A stretch of 64,000 bases of DNA from contig JBOHUC010000008.1 of assembly GCA_050733935.1 (NCBI GenBank), positions 19,243 through 83,242 on the forward strand. Direction: 5' to 3'. This stretch comes from JBOHUC01 sp050733935. Its GTDB lineage: Bacteria > Eisenbacteria > RBG-16-71-46 > DASYSL01. Position numbers and translations under genes: made by a program. Below the pieces are notes generated by a model that worked only from the letters and a program-made list of their open reading frames with translations, was not told the DNA's origin and ran no database searches. Shown here piece after piece: positions 1 to 8,405 of this stretch. The first letter of the stretch is position 1; every line of letters begins with the position of its first letter.

Positions 1-90
1 GGAGGTCGTGTGGCGGCCGGAGTCTATTTCCTGCGGGCGCAGGTCGGACACGAGCTCAAGGTGAGCCGGGTGGTCTTCGTGACCCGCTAG
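1..90 (+). CDS. C-terminal end of an exported protein with an FlgD-type Ig-like tail (partial)
   Basis: A forward frame enters from the left edge and ends at TAG after 29 codons. The visible residues (VAAGVYFLRAQ, then a basic end with VVFVTR) match the last strands of the FlgD Ig-like fold that closes many FCB-group secreted proteins. The complete kelch and metalloprotease genes in this window end the same way (AGIYLYRV...VVRLP and AGVYVVRF...ILMR). The main domain lies outside the window, so the protein's function cannot be read. In related bacteria such tails often act as secretion or anchoring domains; that role is inferred here. Confidence 0.7.
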   Translation, partial: GGRVAAGVYFLRAQVGHELKVSRVVFVTR

Positions 91-112
91 TTTGAGGATT
101 CTCAGCATGTTG

Positions 113-163
113 TTCGCTGAACCGGAGGGCTGCCATGCCAGTCGAGCCCTCTGGTTCGGTGGA
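113..163 (+). terminator. Hairpin terminator between convergent genes
   Basis: The arms at 119-131 and 145-157 pair over 13 positions (one G-U), with weaker pairing outward to 113 and 163, around a 13-nt loop. No clear T-run follows. It lies between the end of the partial gene and the end of the reverse CPBP gene, so it may serve both directions. The rest of 91-245 holds nothing else recognisable. Confidence 0.5.
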
Positions 164-245
164 ACACGGTCGAGGGATGGACGGTGTCGGAGGCAGCCGA
201 GGCGGTACACAAGCTCGAGGACCCGAGCGGGCGCGCCCGGCGGAC

Positions 246-983
246 CTAGCCGTTGCGCGCAGCCGCGGCGCCGGGCCCGAGGAAGTAGAGCAGCGTCGGG
301 ATCGCGTTGAACGCGTAGTGCGCGAGCACCGGAACCGTGAGGGAACCGGTTCGCGCGTACAGGAAGCACATCCACACGCCGAGCGCGAATCCGAGGACGA
401 GCCACATGCCCACGACCGGCCACGGGTACTCGGGCCCGAGGAGCGCGAACTGGGTCGCGTGGCGGACGGCGAACAGAGCGGAGGAGACGACCGCGCCGAA
501 CGCGAAGCCGCGGGAGCGCGCGAGCCGTTCGTGCAGGTAGCCGCGGTAGAAGACTTCCTCACCGAGCCCCGCCCACAGGAAGATGAATCCCAGATAGAGC
601 CCGAGCAGCGGAGCGGGAGCGGTATGCCAGCGCGCGCCGACGATCTCGAACATGCGCTGGAACGCCGCCCCGAACTCGAACATCGGCCCGGTCTGCGCCG
701 CCGCCGGAACGCCTCCGGCCGAGAGGAGCGCCGGATAGAGGACGCCCGCCCACACGGCGCCGAGCGCCTGGAGTCCGATCGCGGTGCCGAGGACGAGGAG
801 CCAGCCGCGCCACCCGACGCGCGAGATGGGAGCGAACTTGAGCCCGCCGAACACGAACGGAAGCGCCGTCGTGAGCCCGGCGTAGACGACGTAGTACGGC
901 GCCCACGGTGCGAGCGCCTTCTCGGCCCACGCGAGCGCGGTGAGCGCGAGCGTGAGCACGAGGGCCTGGCGGGCCGGCGTCAT
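246..983 (-). CDS. CPBP-family intramembrane metalloprotease (ABI/CAAX-protease-like)
   Basis: This 245-residue integral membrane protein has about six to seven hydrophobic segments and the three conserved CPBP motifs: EEVFYRG (E142, E143, R147), a His at 175 in RHATQF, and HYAFN (H222, N226). In the CPBP (Rce1-like) family these form the metal site inside the membrane. Bacterial members are thought to cleave membrane proteins or peptides; the substrate here is unknown. The start is the ATG that overlaps the stop of the upstream MgtC-like gene as ATGA, so the two are probably translationally coupled. A longer open frame upstream is only antisense coding bias over the neighbour. Family assignment is firm, role is not. 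Confidence 0.88.
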   Translation of the reverse strand: MTPARQALVLTLALTALAWAEKALAPWAPYYVVYAGLTTALPFVFGGLKFAPISRVGWRGWLLVLGTAIGLQALGAVWAGVLYPALLSAGGVPAAAQTGPMFEFGAAFQRMFEIVGARWHTAPAPLLGLYLGFIFLWAGLGEEVFYRGYLHERLARSRGFAFGAVVSSALFAVRHATQFALLGPEYPWPVVGMWLVLGFALGVWMCFLYARTGSLTVPVLAHYAFNAIPTLLYFLGPGAAAARNG

Positions 984-2244
984 CGCGCGCCCACGAAGTA
1001 GCCGCTCCACGCCGCGAGCAGGACGAGCACCATGCCGGGAATCGTCACGAGCGCGAACGCACGGCTCCCCGTCGTGAGCGCGACCAGGATCTTGCTCGCC
1101 GTGTTCGTCGAGAGCCCAGCGAGGATCGGAACGACCGCTTCTCCGGATGAGATCCGCCCACTCACCACGAGCGACGCGGCCGAGATCGCACCCGCGTGGG
1201 CATCCGCAAGGCCCGCGAGTCCGGTCGCGGTCACGAGGCCGGCCCTCCCGAGCCGCTCGGTCGCGATCGCCGAGACGAACAGCACGATCGAGACCACCGC
1301 CGGAAAGAGGAGTGCCGTGCGCAGGTCGAACGCCCTCCCCGACCGCTCCGCTTCGCCGGCGGTCTTCGAAGGGCGGCTTCCGCGGGCGGCCCTCCAGGCC
1401 ACGACCGCGCCGTAGGCGACCGCGGTCAAGCCCGCGAACACGAGCGGCCAGGTCATCGCTTCGAGAACGGAGAGCCGGACCGCGAGCAGGACGATCGCCA
1501 GTTGAACGACGGTCGCGACCGTCGAGAGCACGGCTCCCGCGGCCGCGGCTCCGCACAGAGCGGGCTCGTTCCGCGCGCGCCCGCCCAGGGTCGCGATCGT
1601 CGCCGTGCTCGAGACGAAGCCCGAGGCAAAGCCGGCGATCGGAAGTCCGTGGCGCGGCCCGAGGACGCGCACGGCGACGTAGCCCGCACCGCTGATCGCC
1701 ATGACGAGCACGACCAGGCGCCACAGCACGTGCGGGTTGAGCACGCCGAACGGACCGACGGGATGGTTCGGCACGAGCGGAAGGATGACGAGCGCCGCCG
1801 CCGCGAAGACGAGCGCATCGTGCACTTCGCGCTCGCTCAGGATGTTCGAAGAGAATCTGTGGAGCCAGGTGCGCGAGGCCAGGAGAACGGCCACGGTCAC
1901 GGCCAGACCCGACGCGAGTGCGGGGCGTTCGATCGCGAGCCCGCCGAGCAGGAACGTGACGAGGAGAGCGACCTCGGTCGTCAATCCGGGATCCGAGGAG
2001 CGCGCACGTGCATAGGACAGGATCGTGAGGCCCGCGAGGAAGAGCCCCGACACGAGAAATGCGCCGGGGATGGCAGGAGCAGGCTAACGCCGCCGAGCAG
2101 CGCGGCGAGCGTGAACGTGCGAATTCCGGCCGGAGCCCGCGACGGACCTTCGCCCTTGCGGCGTTCGCGCTCGACCCCGATCAGCAGGCCGATCCCGAGC
2201 GAGACCGCGAGCCGGAGGACGGCCGGATCGAGCGCGCTTAGCAC
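980..2244 (-). pseudogene. MgtC/SapB-DUF4010 membrane protein, frameshifted
   Basis: Two adjoining frames together make one MgtC/SapB-DUF4010 protein of about 420 residues. The first (GTG at 2244, to about 2070) encodes the MgtC-type start with GLLIGVERERR and AGIRTFTLAALLG. The second (about 2075 to 980) carries DPGLTTEVALLVTFLLG and many transmembrane segments of DUF4010. The frame changes near 2070, between LLGGVSLL and IPGAFLVSG, and needs one extra base to restore reading. No slippery heptamer is seen, so this is an inactivating indel or a base-calling error in the nearby C-run, not an obvious programmed shift. The rest is well conserved, which suggests recent damage or error. The stop overlaps the CPBP start (ATGA). 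Confidence 0.75.
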
Positions 2245-2278
2245 CGACGGCTCACGTTAGCGGTTCCTCCCTCCTGCC

Positions 2279-2836
2279 TCAGCCGGTCCAGCCCATCCGC
2301 GTACGCAGACTCTCGATGTGCGCGACGTGGTGACAGCCGTGCCAGGCATAGAGTGCGACAAGTCGCTCGAGCGGAAGGAGCTCCCCGGGAAGATCCGGGT
2401 GCCGGAACGTGGTCGCGAAATCGTCGGCGCTCATCGAGCGGAGAAGCCGCACCCAGCGGTCGTGGAGTCCCTCGAGAAACCCGAGCGAAGGCTCGACCGG
2501 CGCGGTGCGGGCGTCGAGAAGTGCCGCCCACAGCGATTCGTCGTACGTCTTGACCGTCGGACGGTCCTCGGTGAGCGCGAGGCGGAAGCGCACGTACGCG
2601 TTCACGTGGCTGTCGGGCACGTGGTGTGCAACCTGCCGCACCGTCCAACCGCCCTCGCGGTAAGGCGTGTCGAGCTGTGCTTCGTCGAGACCGCGGACCA
2701 CGGCGCGAAGCCGCGCCGGAGTGTCGGCAATCTCTGTGATCCACGTCTCGCGCCGCGCGGCATCGCCCGGCCCCTCGTAGCGAAACGGTCCGATCGGATA
2801 GCGGAGGTCGGTCTCGAGCTCCTGCGGTCCTTTCAT
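2279..2836 (-). CDS. DinB-superfamily YfiT-like metal-dependent protein (putative thiol S-transferase)
   Basis: This 185-residue protein matches the YfiT/BstA branch of the DinB four-helix superfamily. Features are a Pro/Tyr-rich start (DLRYPIGPFRY), GGWTVRQVAHHVPDSH (H71/H72), and AWHGCHHVAHI (H166, H169, H170) near the C-terminus. These His residues form the family's metal site. Characterised relatives conjugate bacillithiol or other low-molecular-weight thiols; the thiol used here is not known. A second DinB protein is encoded 22 bp upstream on the same strand, so the two probably share a transcript. The length is normal for the family. Confidence 0.85.
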   Translation of the reverse strand: MKGPQELETDLRYPIGPFRYEGPGDAARRETWITEIADTPARLRAVVRGLDEAQLDTPYREGGWTVRQVAHHVPDSHVNAYVRFRLALTEDRPTVKTYDESLWAALLDARTAPVEPSLGFLEGLHDRWVRLLRSMSADDFATTFRHPDLPGELLPLERLVALYAWHGCHHVAHIESLRTRMGWTG

Positions 2837-2858
2837 GGGAATCTCCTGCGTTCGGGAA

Positions 2859-3380
2859 TCAATCCGAGCCTTCGATGAGTCGCGTGAGCGCGGGCACGAG
2901 GCCGAGCATGCGCACGTACAGCGCGAGCTGTCCGCGATGGTACTCCTCGTGCGCGATTCCGTGGTGCCACCATTCGTAACGCGTCCCGGGACGGCCGTTG
3001 AAATAGGTCATGAGCTGGAGCAGCGAAAGCTCTCCGGGCTCGCGGAACTTCCGTTCCGCGTCTTCGATCTGCGAAGCGAGAAGCGCGAGCAGCTCGCGCT
3101 TCGTCTTCGCGCGCGCCACGCTGCCGCCGTACTTTCGAATCATCTTCGGCCACGGGGCGCGCATGAGGTTCGCGTCGGGGCGGGTGAGCTCGCCCGTCAT
3201 GATGCTCGCGAATTCGAGGATGTGCTGGACGAGCTCGCGCACGCTTCTTGTTCCGGGGGCGGGACGGAAGTCGAAGCGGTCGGCGGGGACGAGCCGGACC
3301 TCGGCCATGAGACCCTCACGGACGCCCCGCCAGGATTCGAGGGTCTCCTCGAGGCGGGTCGGGTTGGGGCGCTGAGCCAT
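2859..3380 (-). CDS. DinB-family protein
   Basis: This 173-residue DinB-fold protein has the expected spaced histidines: H53 in VQHILEF, then H144 and H148 in HHGIAHEEYHRGQL, typical of the DinB metal site. It belongs to a different DinB branch from its neighbour and may be a small-molecule thiol transferase or detoxification enzyme; the substrate cannot be read. The ATG at 3380 is preferred because AGGAGG lies 5 nt upstream. An in-frame GTG two codons earlier would overlap that ribosome-binding site. Confidence 0.82.
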   Translation of the reverse strand: MAQRPNPTRLEETLESWRGVREGLMAEVRLVPADRFDFRPAPGTRSVRELVQHILEFASIMTGELTRPDANLMRAPWPKMIRKYGGSVARAKTKRELLALLASQIEDAERKFREPGELSLLQLMTYFNGRPGTRYEWWHHGIAHEEYHRGQLALYVRMLGLVPALTRLIEGSD

Positions 3381-3831
3381 GGACACCTCCTAGAATCGGG
3401 AAGGGCAATCTACCCGTTGTGCTCCGAAGATTGATGATGGGAGTTCGATCTCATCTTGGGACAACGTGTTAGGCGAATTCGGCCGCGGCCGGGCCAAACT
3501 GGCTGTCGCCGCGGGACTTGTCTCGGCCCATCCTCAATTTTCGGAGCACTCCCGAAGGGTTTGACGGCCGGGCTTTCCTGACGGATACTCTCTCGGCCTG
3601 CGAGCGCATCGGATATTTTTGAAACGCGCGCGGACTTTCGCAGACGGAACTCAGGCTCCAGTTCTCCCCCGCGTTGCGCCCCCCCGCGACGAGACGAATC
3701 GTTCATGACCCGGCCAGGCGTGCGTCCTCGCGGGCTCGCCCCAGGCAGGAGTCGTCGTATCCGGGGAGCATCAGGAAGAGCCCCGACACAAACTCCCGCG
3801 CGTTCCTCTAACGCGCCGGTCAGGAGACACG
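3381..3831. other. Intergenic region with one candidate forward promoter
   Basis: This 451-base gap separates divergent genes. Reverse open frames here are Arg/Ser-rich and look like GC-bias artefacts. The one candidate signal is TTGACG at 3561-3566 with GATACT at 3584-3589 (17-bp spacing), pointing at the GFWKNH gene and leaving a leader of about 235 nt. AGGAG precedes the gene's ATG. Confidence 0.4.
3561..3589 (+). promoter_or_regulatory. Candidate sigma70-type promoter
   Basis: TTGACG and GATACT are 17 bp apart upstream of the secreted GFWKNH protein gene. The match is 5/6 and 4/6 to the E. coli consensus, which may not apply fully in this lineage. Confidence 0.3.
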
Positions 3832-4746
3832 ATGAATCTGCGTTATCAAAGGATCGCTGTGGCCGCACTCGCCGCACTCGCGATTTCCGGTGGAGCCGCG
3901 CTTGCCGGATCGCTCGATGCTCCGTCCATGGGGGTGGCGAGGAGCGACAAGCCGTCAACGGTACGGCTCGAAGTCACCGCGGGCGAGACCGGGGCATCCG
4001 GGGGATTCGAAGTCCAGTGGATGAAGAAAGTCGACTACGACGCACGCGGCGGCTGGCCGACCGAATACGACCATGCCGTGGTCACGTGCGAATTCTCGGG
4101 CATCCCCACGTGGACGGTCGAAGGAGCGGGATCCTACGTCCTGGGTTCGCTCGAAAGCCAGATGGTCGAGCTCGGTCAGCTGTTCGACGAAACGGGCGTG
4201 GCTTCGACCTACACGCACGAGCTCGAGTCCTTCACCGACTATGTCGTTCGCGTGCGCGCGATCGGGGCGGGCGGGGACAGCGACAGCCCGTACGGCGAGA
4301 CGCTGTCCATTCGCACCGGCCTGCGTCGCGAGAATTGCACGTTCACGCAGGGCTTCTGGAAGAACCACCCAGAGGTGTGGCCGGTCGTCGGGCTCACCAT
4401 CGCCGGACACTTCTACACGGCATCGGAGCTCCTCGACATTTTCAATGAGCCGGCCCGCGGAAACGGACTGCTCATCCTGGCCCATCAGCTGATCGCGGCG
4501 AAGCTCAACATCGAGAACGGTGCTGATCCGACGGCCGCCTCGGCCTCGATTGCGGCCGCGGAAGCGCTCATCGGCGCGCTCATCATCCCGCCGGTTGGAG
4601 GCGGATTCCTCGATCCCGACGACGTCAGCGCACTCACGGGCGCTCTCGACCTCTACAACAACGGCTTGTCCGGACCCCCGCACTGCGGCACGGTTCCGGC
4701 GACCGAGAAGACCTGGGGCCAGGTCAAGGCGCTCTATCGCAACTGA
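3832..4746 (+). CDS. Secreted protein: Ig/FN3-like region, GFWKNH domain, TWGxxKxLYR tail
   Basis: This 304-residue exported protein has a clear signal peptide (about residues 1-26). A beta-rich region resembling fibronectin type III follows (about 40-170). Next comes a Cys-bounded domain starting CTFTQGFWKNHPEVWP, with GNGLLILAHQLIAAKLN downstream. That GFWKxH domain is widespread in secreted proteins of environmental bacteria and has no established function. The final residues, TWGQVKALYRN, match the ends of three other exported proteins in this window. AGGAG precedes the ATG, and a strong terminator follows at 4801. Location outside the cytoplasm is well supported; role unknown. Confidence 0.88.
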   Translation: MNLRYQRIAVAALAALAISGGAALAGSLDAPSMGVARSDKPSTVRLEVTAGETGASGGFEVQWMKKVDYDARGGWPTEYDHAVVTCEFSGIPTWTVEGAGSYVLGSLESQMVELGQLFDETGVASTYTHELESFTDYVVRVRAIGAGGDSDSPYGETLSIRTGLRRENCTFTQGFWKNHPEVWPVVGLTIAGHFYTASELLDIFNEPARGNGLLILAHQLIAAKLNIENGADPTAASASIAAAEALIGALIIPPVGGGFLDPDDVSALTGALDLYNNGLSGPPHCGTVPATEKTWGQVKALYRN

Positions 4747-4800
4747 AGCGCGCTTGACGCATGCCTGACGCGCGGCCGACGCCGGTCACGCAGTGAGCTC

Positions 4801-4837
4801 GGGCGGGGAGGGCAACCTCCCCGCCCTTCTCTTTGTT
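4801..4837 (+). terminator. Intrinsic terminator
   Basis: A perfect 11-bp GC-rich stem (4801-4811 with 4816-4826) has a 4-nt GCAA loop and is followed by TTCTCTTTGTT. It ends the GFWKNH transcript only 19 nt before the hemE start. Confidence 0.85.
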
Positions 4838-4842
4838 ACACT
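4834..4842 (+). promoter_or_regulatory. Possible extended -10 element for the hem operon
   Basis: TGTTACACT lies in the T-rich tail of the terminator and fits an extended -10 (TGn then TACACT). Initiation would fall about 7 nt before the hemE ATG. It is proposed because there is almost no other room for a promoter between the terminator and hemE. Confidence 0.25.
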
Positions 4843-4855
4843 GCCGCCCGTCCCC

Positions 4856-5917
4856 ATGAGCGCGCCCCCGCCCCATCCGTCCGACCAATCCGTCTTCATG
4901 CGGGCCTGCCGCCGGGAGCCCGTTCCGCACACGCCGATCTGGCTAATGCGCCAGGCCGGCCGCTACATGGAGGAGTATCGCGCGGTCCGCGCGAAGACCA
5001 CGCTGCTCGATCTCTGCAAGTCCCCCGATCTCGTGAGCGAAGTCACGGTGACGGCCGCCCGCCGTCTCGGCGTGGACGCCGCGATCCTGTTCGCCGATCT
5101 CCTCCTCGTGGTCGAGCCGCTCGGCCTTCGTCTCGAGTTCTCGCAGGGAGAAGGACCGGTGATCGACCCGCCGGTTCGTGACGGCCGGGGGGTCGATTCC
5201 CTGCGCGAGGTCCGTCCCGAAGACCTCGCTTACGTGTTCGACGCGGTGCGCGCAACGCGCCGTGATCTCGACGCGGGGCTTCCCCTCATCGGATTCGCGG
5301 GCGCACCGTTCACGGTCGCCTCGTACCTGATCGAAGGCCGAGGCTCCCGCCACTACGCGCACACGAAGCGCCTCATGTACGGAGACGAAGGCGCCTGGAA
5401 CGCGCTCATGGAAAAACTCGTGCGCGCGCAGACGGCCTATCTCAACCGCCAGATCGAGGCCGGATGCCAGGCCGTCCAGTTGTTCGACAGCTGGGTCGGA
5501 GCGCTCTCCCCCACCGACTACCGGCGCTACGTGAAGCCGCACGTGCGGGCGCTCCTCGCCGGAGTCACGCCGGGTGTGCCCGTCCTTCACTTCGGAACCG
5601 GCACGGCGGCGCTGCTCGCGGACATGCGGGACGCGGGCGGCAGCGTGATCGGCCTCGACTGGCGCGTCGATCTCGATCGCGCGTGGTCGGAAGTGGGATA
5701 CGACCGCGCGATCATGGGGAATCTCGATCCGCTCGTGCTCCTCGCGGAGCCGGCCGTCGTTGAGCGCGAGGCCGGCCGCATCCTCGATCAGGCCGCGGGG
5801 CGCCCGGGGCATGTCTTCAACCTGGGCCACGGCATCCTTCCCGAAACTCCGGTCGATCACGTGATTCGGCTCGTCCAGACGGTGCACGAACGGTCCGCGC
5901 GGACCGCGCCGCGATGA
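4856..5917 (+). CDS. hemE: Uroporphyrinogen decarboxylase
   Basis: HemE converts uroporphyrinogen III to coproporphyrinogen III in the cytoplasm by removing four carboxyl groups. The 353-residue product has the typical opening (FMRACRREPVPHTPIWLMRQAGRYM, with the substrate-binding Arg in RQAGRY), ILFADLLL with the catalytic-type Asp, a middle APFTVASYLIEG segment and NLGHGILPETP near the end. The ATG at 4856 is used because the longer frame would start inside the terminator stem. The stop overlaps hemH as ATGA. The order hemE-hemH-hemY is the same as in the Bacillus heme operon. Confidence 0.96.
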   Translation: MSAPPPHPSDQSVFMRACRREPVPHTPIWLMRQAGRYMEEYRAVRAKTTLLDLCKSPDLVSEVTVTAARRLGVDAAILFADLLLVVEPLGLRLEFSQGEGPVIDPPVRDGRGVDSLREVRPEDLAYVFDAVRATRRDLDAGLPLIGFAGAPFTVASYLIEGRGSRHYAHTKRLMYGDEGAWNALMEKLVRAQTAYLNRQIEAGCQAVQLFDSWVGALSPTDYRRYVKPHVRALLAGVTPGVPVLHFGTGTAALLADMRDAGGSVIGLDWRVDLDRAWSEVGYDRAIMGNLDPLVLLAEPAVVEREAGRILDQAAGRPGHVFNLGHGILPETPVDHVIRLVQTVHERSARTAPR

Positions 5918-6897
5918 CCTCGACGCCGCCGGACCCAAACCCGCCCGTCGATTCCGTGCTGTTCGTCGGCTTCGGCGGCCCGACGGCACCCGACGAAATC
6001 ATGCCGTTCCTTCGCAACGTGGTGTTCGGGCGCGGCGTTCCCGACGAGCGTCTGAAAGCGGTCGAGCATCACTATCTCGAGGTCGGAGGCTCCTCGCCGT
6101 ACAACGCGCAGACGGCCGCGCAGCGCGACCGTCTCGGGCGCTGGCTCTCCGACCACGGACGCGCGCTTCCCGTCTACGTCGGCATGCGGAACTGGAGTCC
6201 GTTCCTCAAGGACACGATCGCGACCATGAACCGGGACGGCCGCCGCCACGCCATTGGCGTGATCCTCGCCGGATTCCGCTCCGAAGCGAGCTGGGACCGC
6301 TACCAGGGTGACGTCGCGTGCGCGATTGCCGGAAACGAAGGCGTGGGCCCGCACATCACGTGGCTCGACGCCTGGTTCGCCGAGCCGCGCTTCCACGAGG
6401 CGAACGCGCAGGAGATCGAGCGCGCGTCCGGCTACCGGCGCGGCCAGTGGCCTGCCGATGTGCCGATCGTGTTCACCGCGCACTCCATTCCGACGGCCAT
6501 GGCGGACGCGTCGCCGTACGTGAGCGACCTTCGCACGGCGTGCGAAGGCGTCGCCCGGATCCTCGGCGCCGCCGACTGGGAGCTCGCGTGGCAGAGCCGC
6601 TCGGGGGATCCCCGCACGCCGTGGCTCGAGCCCGATATCAACGAGGTGATTCGCCGGCGCGCTAAGGCCGGCACGCAGAAGCTCGTCGCTCAGGCGATCG
6701 GGTTCCTGTCCGACCACGTCGAAGTGCTGTTCGACCTCGACATCGAGGCACGCGCGACCGCCGCCGAATCGGGAATCGAGCTCACGCGCGCAGCCTGCGT
6801 GCACGACCATCCGGAGTTCATCACGATGCTGGGCGAGCGCATCGTCGAACGCCTGGCCGAGCCGGCCGCCGGGGACGTGCGGACGCACGACTCGTGA
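5914..6897 (+). CDS. hemH: Ferrochelatase
   Basis: HemH inserts ferrous iron into a porphyrin ring. The 327-residue protein carries LFVGFGGPTAPDEI at the start, GGSSPYNAQT, the metal-handling His in FTAHSIPTAM, and QSRSGDPRTPWLEPDI, where the conserved Glu lies. No C-terminal Cys cluster of the [2Fe-2S] ferrochelatases is seen. It overlaps hemE (ATGA) and hemY (GTGA) by 4 bp, so the three are probably one translationally coupled unit. Whether the substrate is protoporphyrin IX or coproporphyrin III cannot be decided: no hemQ or hemN lies in the window, so both routes stay open. Confidence 0.94.
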   Translation: MTSTPPDPNPPVDSVLFVGFGGPTAPDEIMPFLRNVVFGRGVPDERLKAVEHHYLEVGGSSPYNAQTAAQRDRLGRWLSDHGRALPVYVGMRNWSPFLKDTIATMNRDGRRHAIGVILAGFRSEASWDRYQGDVACAIAGNEGVGPHITWLDAWFAEPRFHEANAQEIERASGYRRGQWPADVPIVFTAHSIPTAMADASPYVSDLRTACEGVARILGAADWELAWQSRSGDPRTPWLEPDINEVIRRRAKAGTQKLVAQAIGFLSDHVEVLFDLDIEARATAAESGIELTRAACVHDHPEFITMLGERIVERLAEPAAGDVRTHDS

Positions 6898-8318
6898 GCA
6901 CTCCCCCGCGGAGGCGCATTGCCGTCGTCGGCGCGGGTCTGACGGGGCTCGCGGCCGCGCGGCAGCTGCTCGAGGCCGGCGCGGGGCGGCCGCCCGCCGA
7001 CATCGTCCTGTTCGAGGCCGCATCCCGCCCTGGCGGAATCGTCTCGACCGTCCAGCGAGACGACTTCGTGATCGAAGAGGGACCGGATTCGTTCATCACC
7101 GACAAGCCCGAAGCGCTTGCGCTGTGCGAGAAGCTCGGGCTTTCCGATTCGGTGATCCAGGTGAGACCAGGTTCGCGCACGAGCTTCATCGTCCATCGCG
7201 GCCGGCTCGTTCGGACACCCGAGAGCTTTCAGCTTCTCGCCCCTGCGCGTCTCGGTCCGACGCTTCGAAGCCCGCTCCTGAGCCCGCTCGGAAAGCTCCG
7301 CCTCGCGTTCGAGCCGTTCGTCGCCCCCCGCACGCGCGACCGCGCGGGGAACTCCGACGAGAGCGTGGCCTCGTTCATCACGCGGCGCATGGGCCGGGAA
7401 GTGTTCGAACGAATCGCCCAGCCCATGGTCGGCGGAATCTACGGCGCCGATCCCGAAACACTCTCGCTCGCCGCGACGTTCCCGCGCTTTCTCCGTATGG
7501 AGGCCGAGCACGGAAGCGTCGTGCGCGGACTGCGCGCGGCGGCCCAGGCCGCGAGCGGTCCGCGTTACTCGCTGTTCGCAAGCCTCGCGCGCGGAATGCA
7601 GAGCCTCACCGATGCGCTCGCGGGCTCGCTTCCGCCGGGAGTCCTTCGCGTCTCGACCCCGGTCAAGCGCATCGGACCCGCCTCCCCGGCGGGAGCGGGC
7701 GGCTGGGAAGTCGAAACCTCCGCCGGAGCGCAACGGTTCGATGCGGTCCTGCTCGCCGTTCCGGCCGCGATCGCCGCTCGACTCGTCGAGGCGTTCGATC
7801 CCGCGATCGCGTCGGCGCTCTCGGGCGGCGCGTCCGGATCGTCCGTGAACGTGGCGCTCGCCTACGACGCAGGAGACATTCGCCACCCGATGGACGGAGC
7901 GGGATTCGTGGTGCCCGCGATCGAAGGGCGCCCGATCCTCGGAGGCTCGTTCGTTCACCGGAAATTCGAGGGTCGCGCGCCGGAAGGGAAAGCCCTGCTC
8001 CGCATCTTCCTCGACGCGCGCGCGCTCGAGCTCGACGACGCGGAGATCGTGGCCCTCGTCGGGCGAGAGATCGTTCCACTCCTCGGCGTCGAGAAGGCCC
8101 CGCTCTTCGCTCATGTGACCCGCTGGCGCGAGGCCATGCCGCATCCCCGGATCGGGCACCTCGGTCGCGTCGCCGACCTCAGGTCGCGGGCGTCACGATG
8201 GCCCGGGCTCTTGCTCGCCGGCAGCTCCTACGACGGGGTCGGGCTCCCCGACTGCGTCCGAAGCGGGGAGAGCGCGGCCCGGTCCCTCCTCGAAGAGGGT
8301 GCTCCTCGCGCCCATTGA
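6894..8318 (+). CDS. hemY: Protoporphyrinogen/coproporphyrinogen III oxidase, HemY type
   Basis: This FAD-dependent oxidase makes the aromatic porphyrin (HemY, also called oxygen-dependent HemG). The 474-residue product starts with the Rossmann dinucleotide motif VVGAGLTGLAAA. It continues with RPGGIVSTV, EEGPDSFI, and a central FITRRMGREVFERIAQPMVGGIYGADPE block diagnostic of the family. It ends with LLLAGSSYDGVGLPDCVRSG, which contacts FAD. The GTG start overlaps the hemH stop. It would supply the porphyrin to HemH or act on coproporphyrinogen, depending on the pathway branch. Confidence 0.94.
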   Translation: MSTPPRRRIAVVGAGLTGLAAARQLLEAGAGRPPADIVLFEAASRPGGIVSTVQRDDFVIEEGPDSFITDKPEALALCEKLGLSDSVIQVRPGSRTSFIVHRGRLVRTPESFQLLAPARLGPTLRSPLLSPLGKLRLAFEPFVAPRTRDRAGNSDESVASFITRRMGREVFERIAQPMVGGIYGADPETLSLAATFPRFLRMEAEHGSVVRGLRAAAQAASGPRYSLFASLARGMQSLTDALAGSLPPGVLRVSTPVKRIGPASPAGAGGWEVETSAGAQRFDAVLLAVPAAIAARLVEAFDPAIASALSGGASGSSVNVALAYDAGDIRHPMDGAGFVVPAIEGRPILGGSFVHRKFEGRAPEGKALLRIFLDARALELDDAEIVALVGREIVPLLGVEKAPLFAHVTRWREAMPHPRIGHLGRVADLRSRASRWPGLLLAGSSYDGVGLPDCVRSGESAARSLLEEGAPRAH

Positions 8319-8405
8319 CCGGGGGGGCCCGCGGCTCTACCCTTGTTGGCGCTGCCCTCCGAAAACTGGCTGGAATTGCGTGACTTCAACGCTCTCAAGA
8401 CCGGG

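Noticed and set aside
2050..2085. Programmed frameshift in the MgtC-like gene
   Set aside because: No slippery heptamer, stimulator stem or internal ribosome-binding site is visible; an indel or base error next to a C-run explains it.
3410..3958. Possible reverse gene of 182 codons in the gap before the GFWKNH gene
   Set aside because: Low-complexity Arg/Ser composition, runs into the coding start of the forward gene, no ribosome-binding site.
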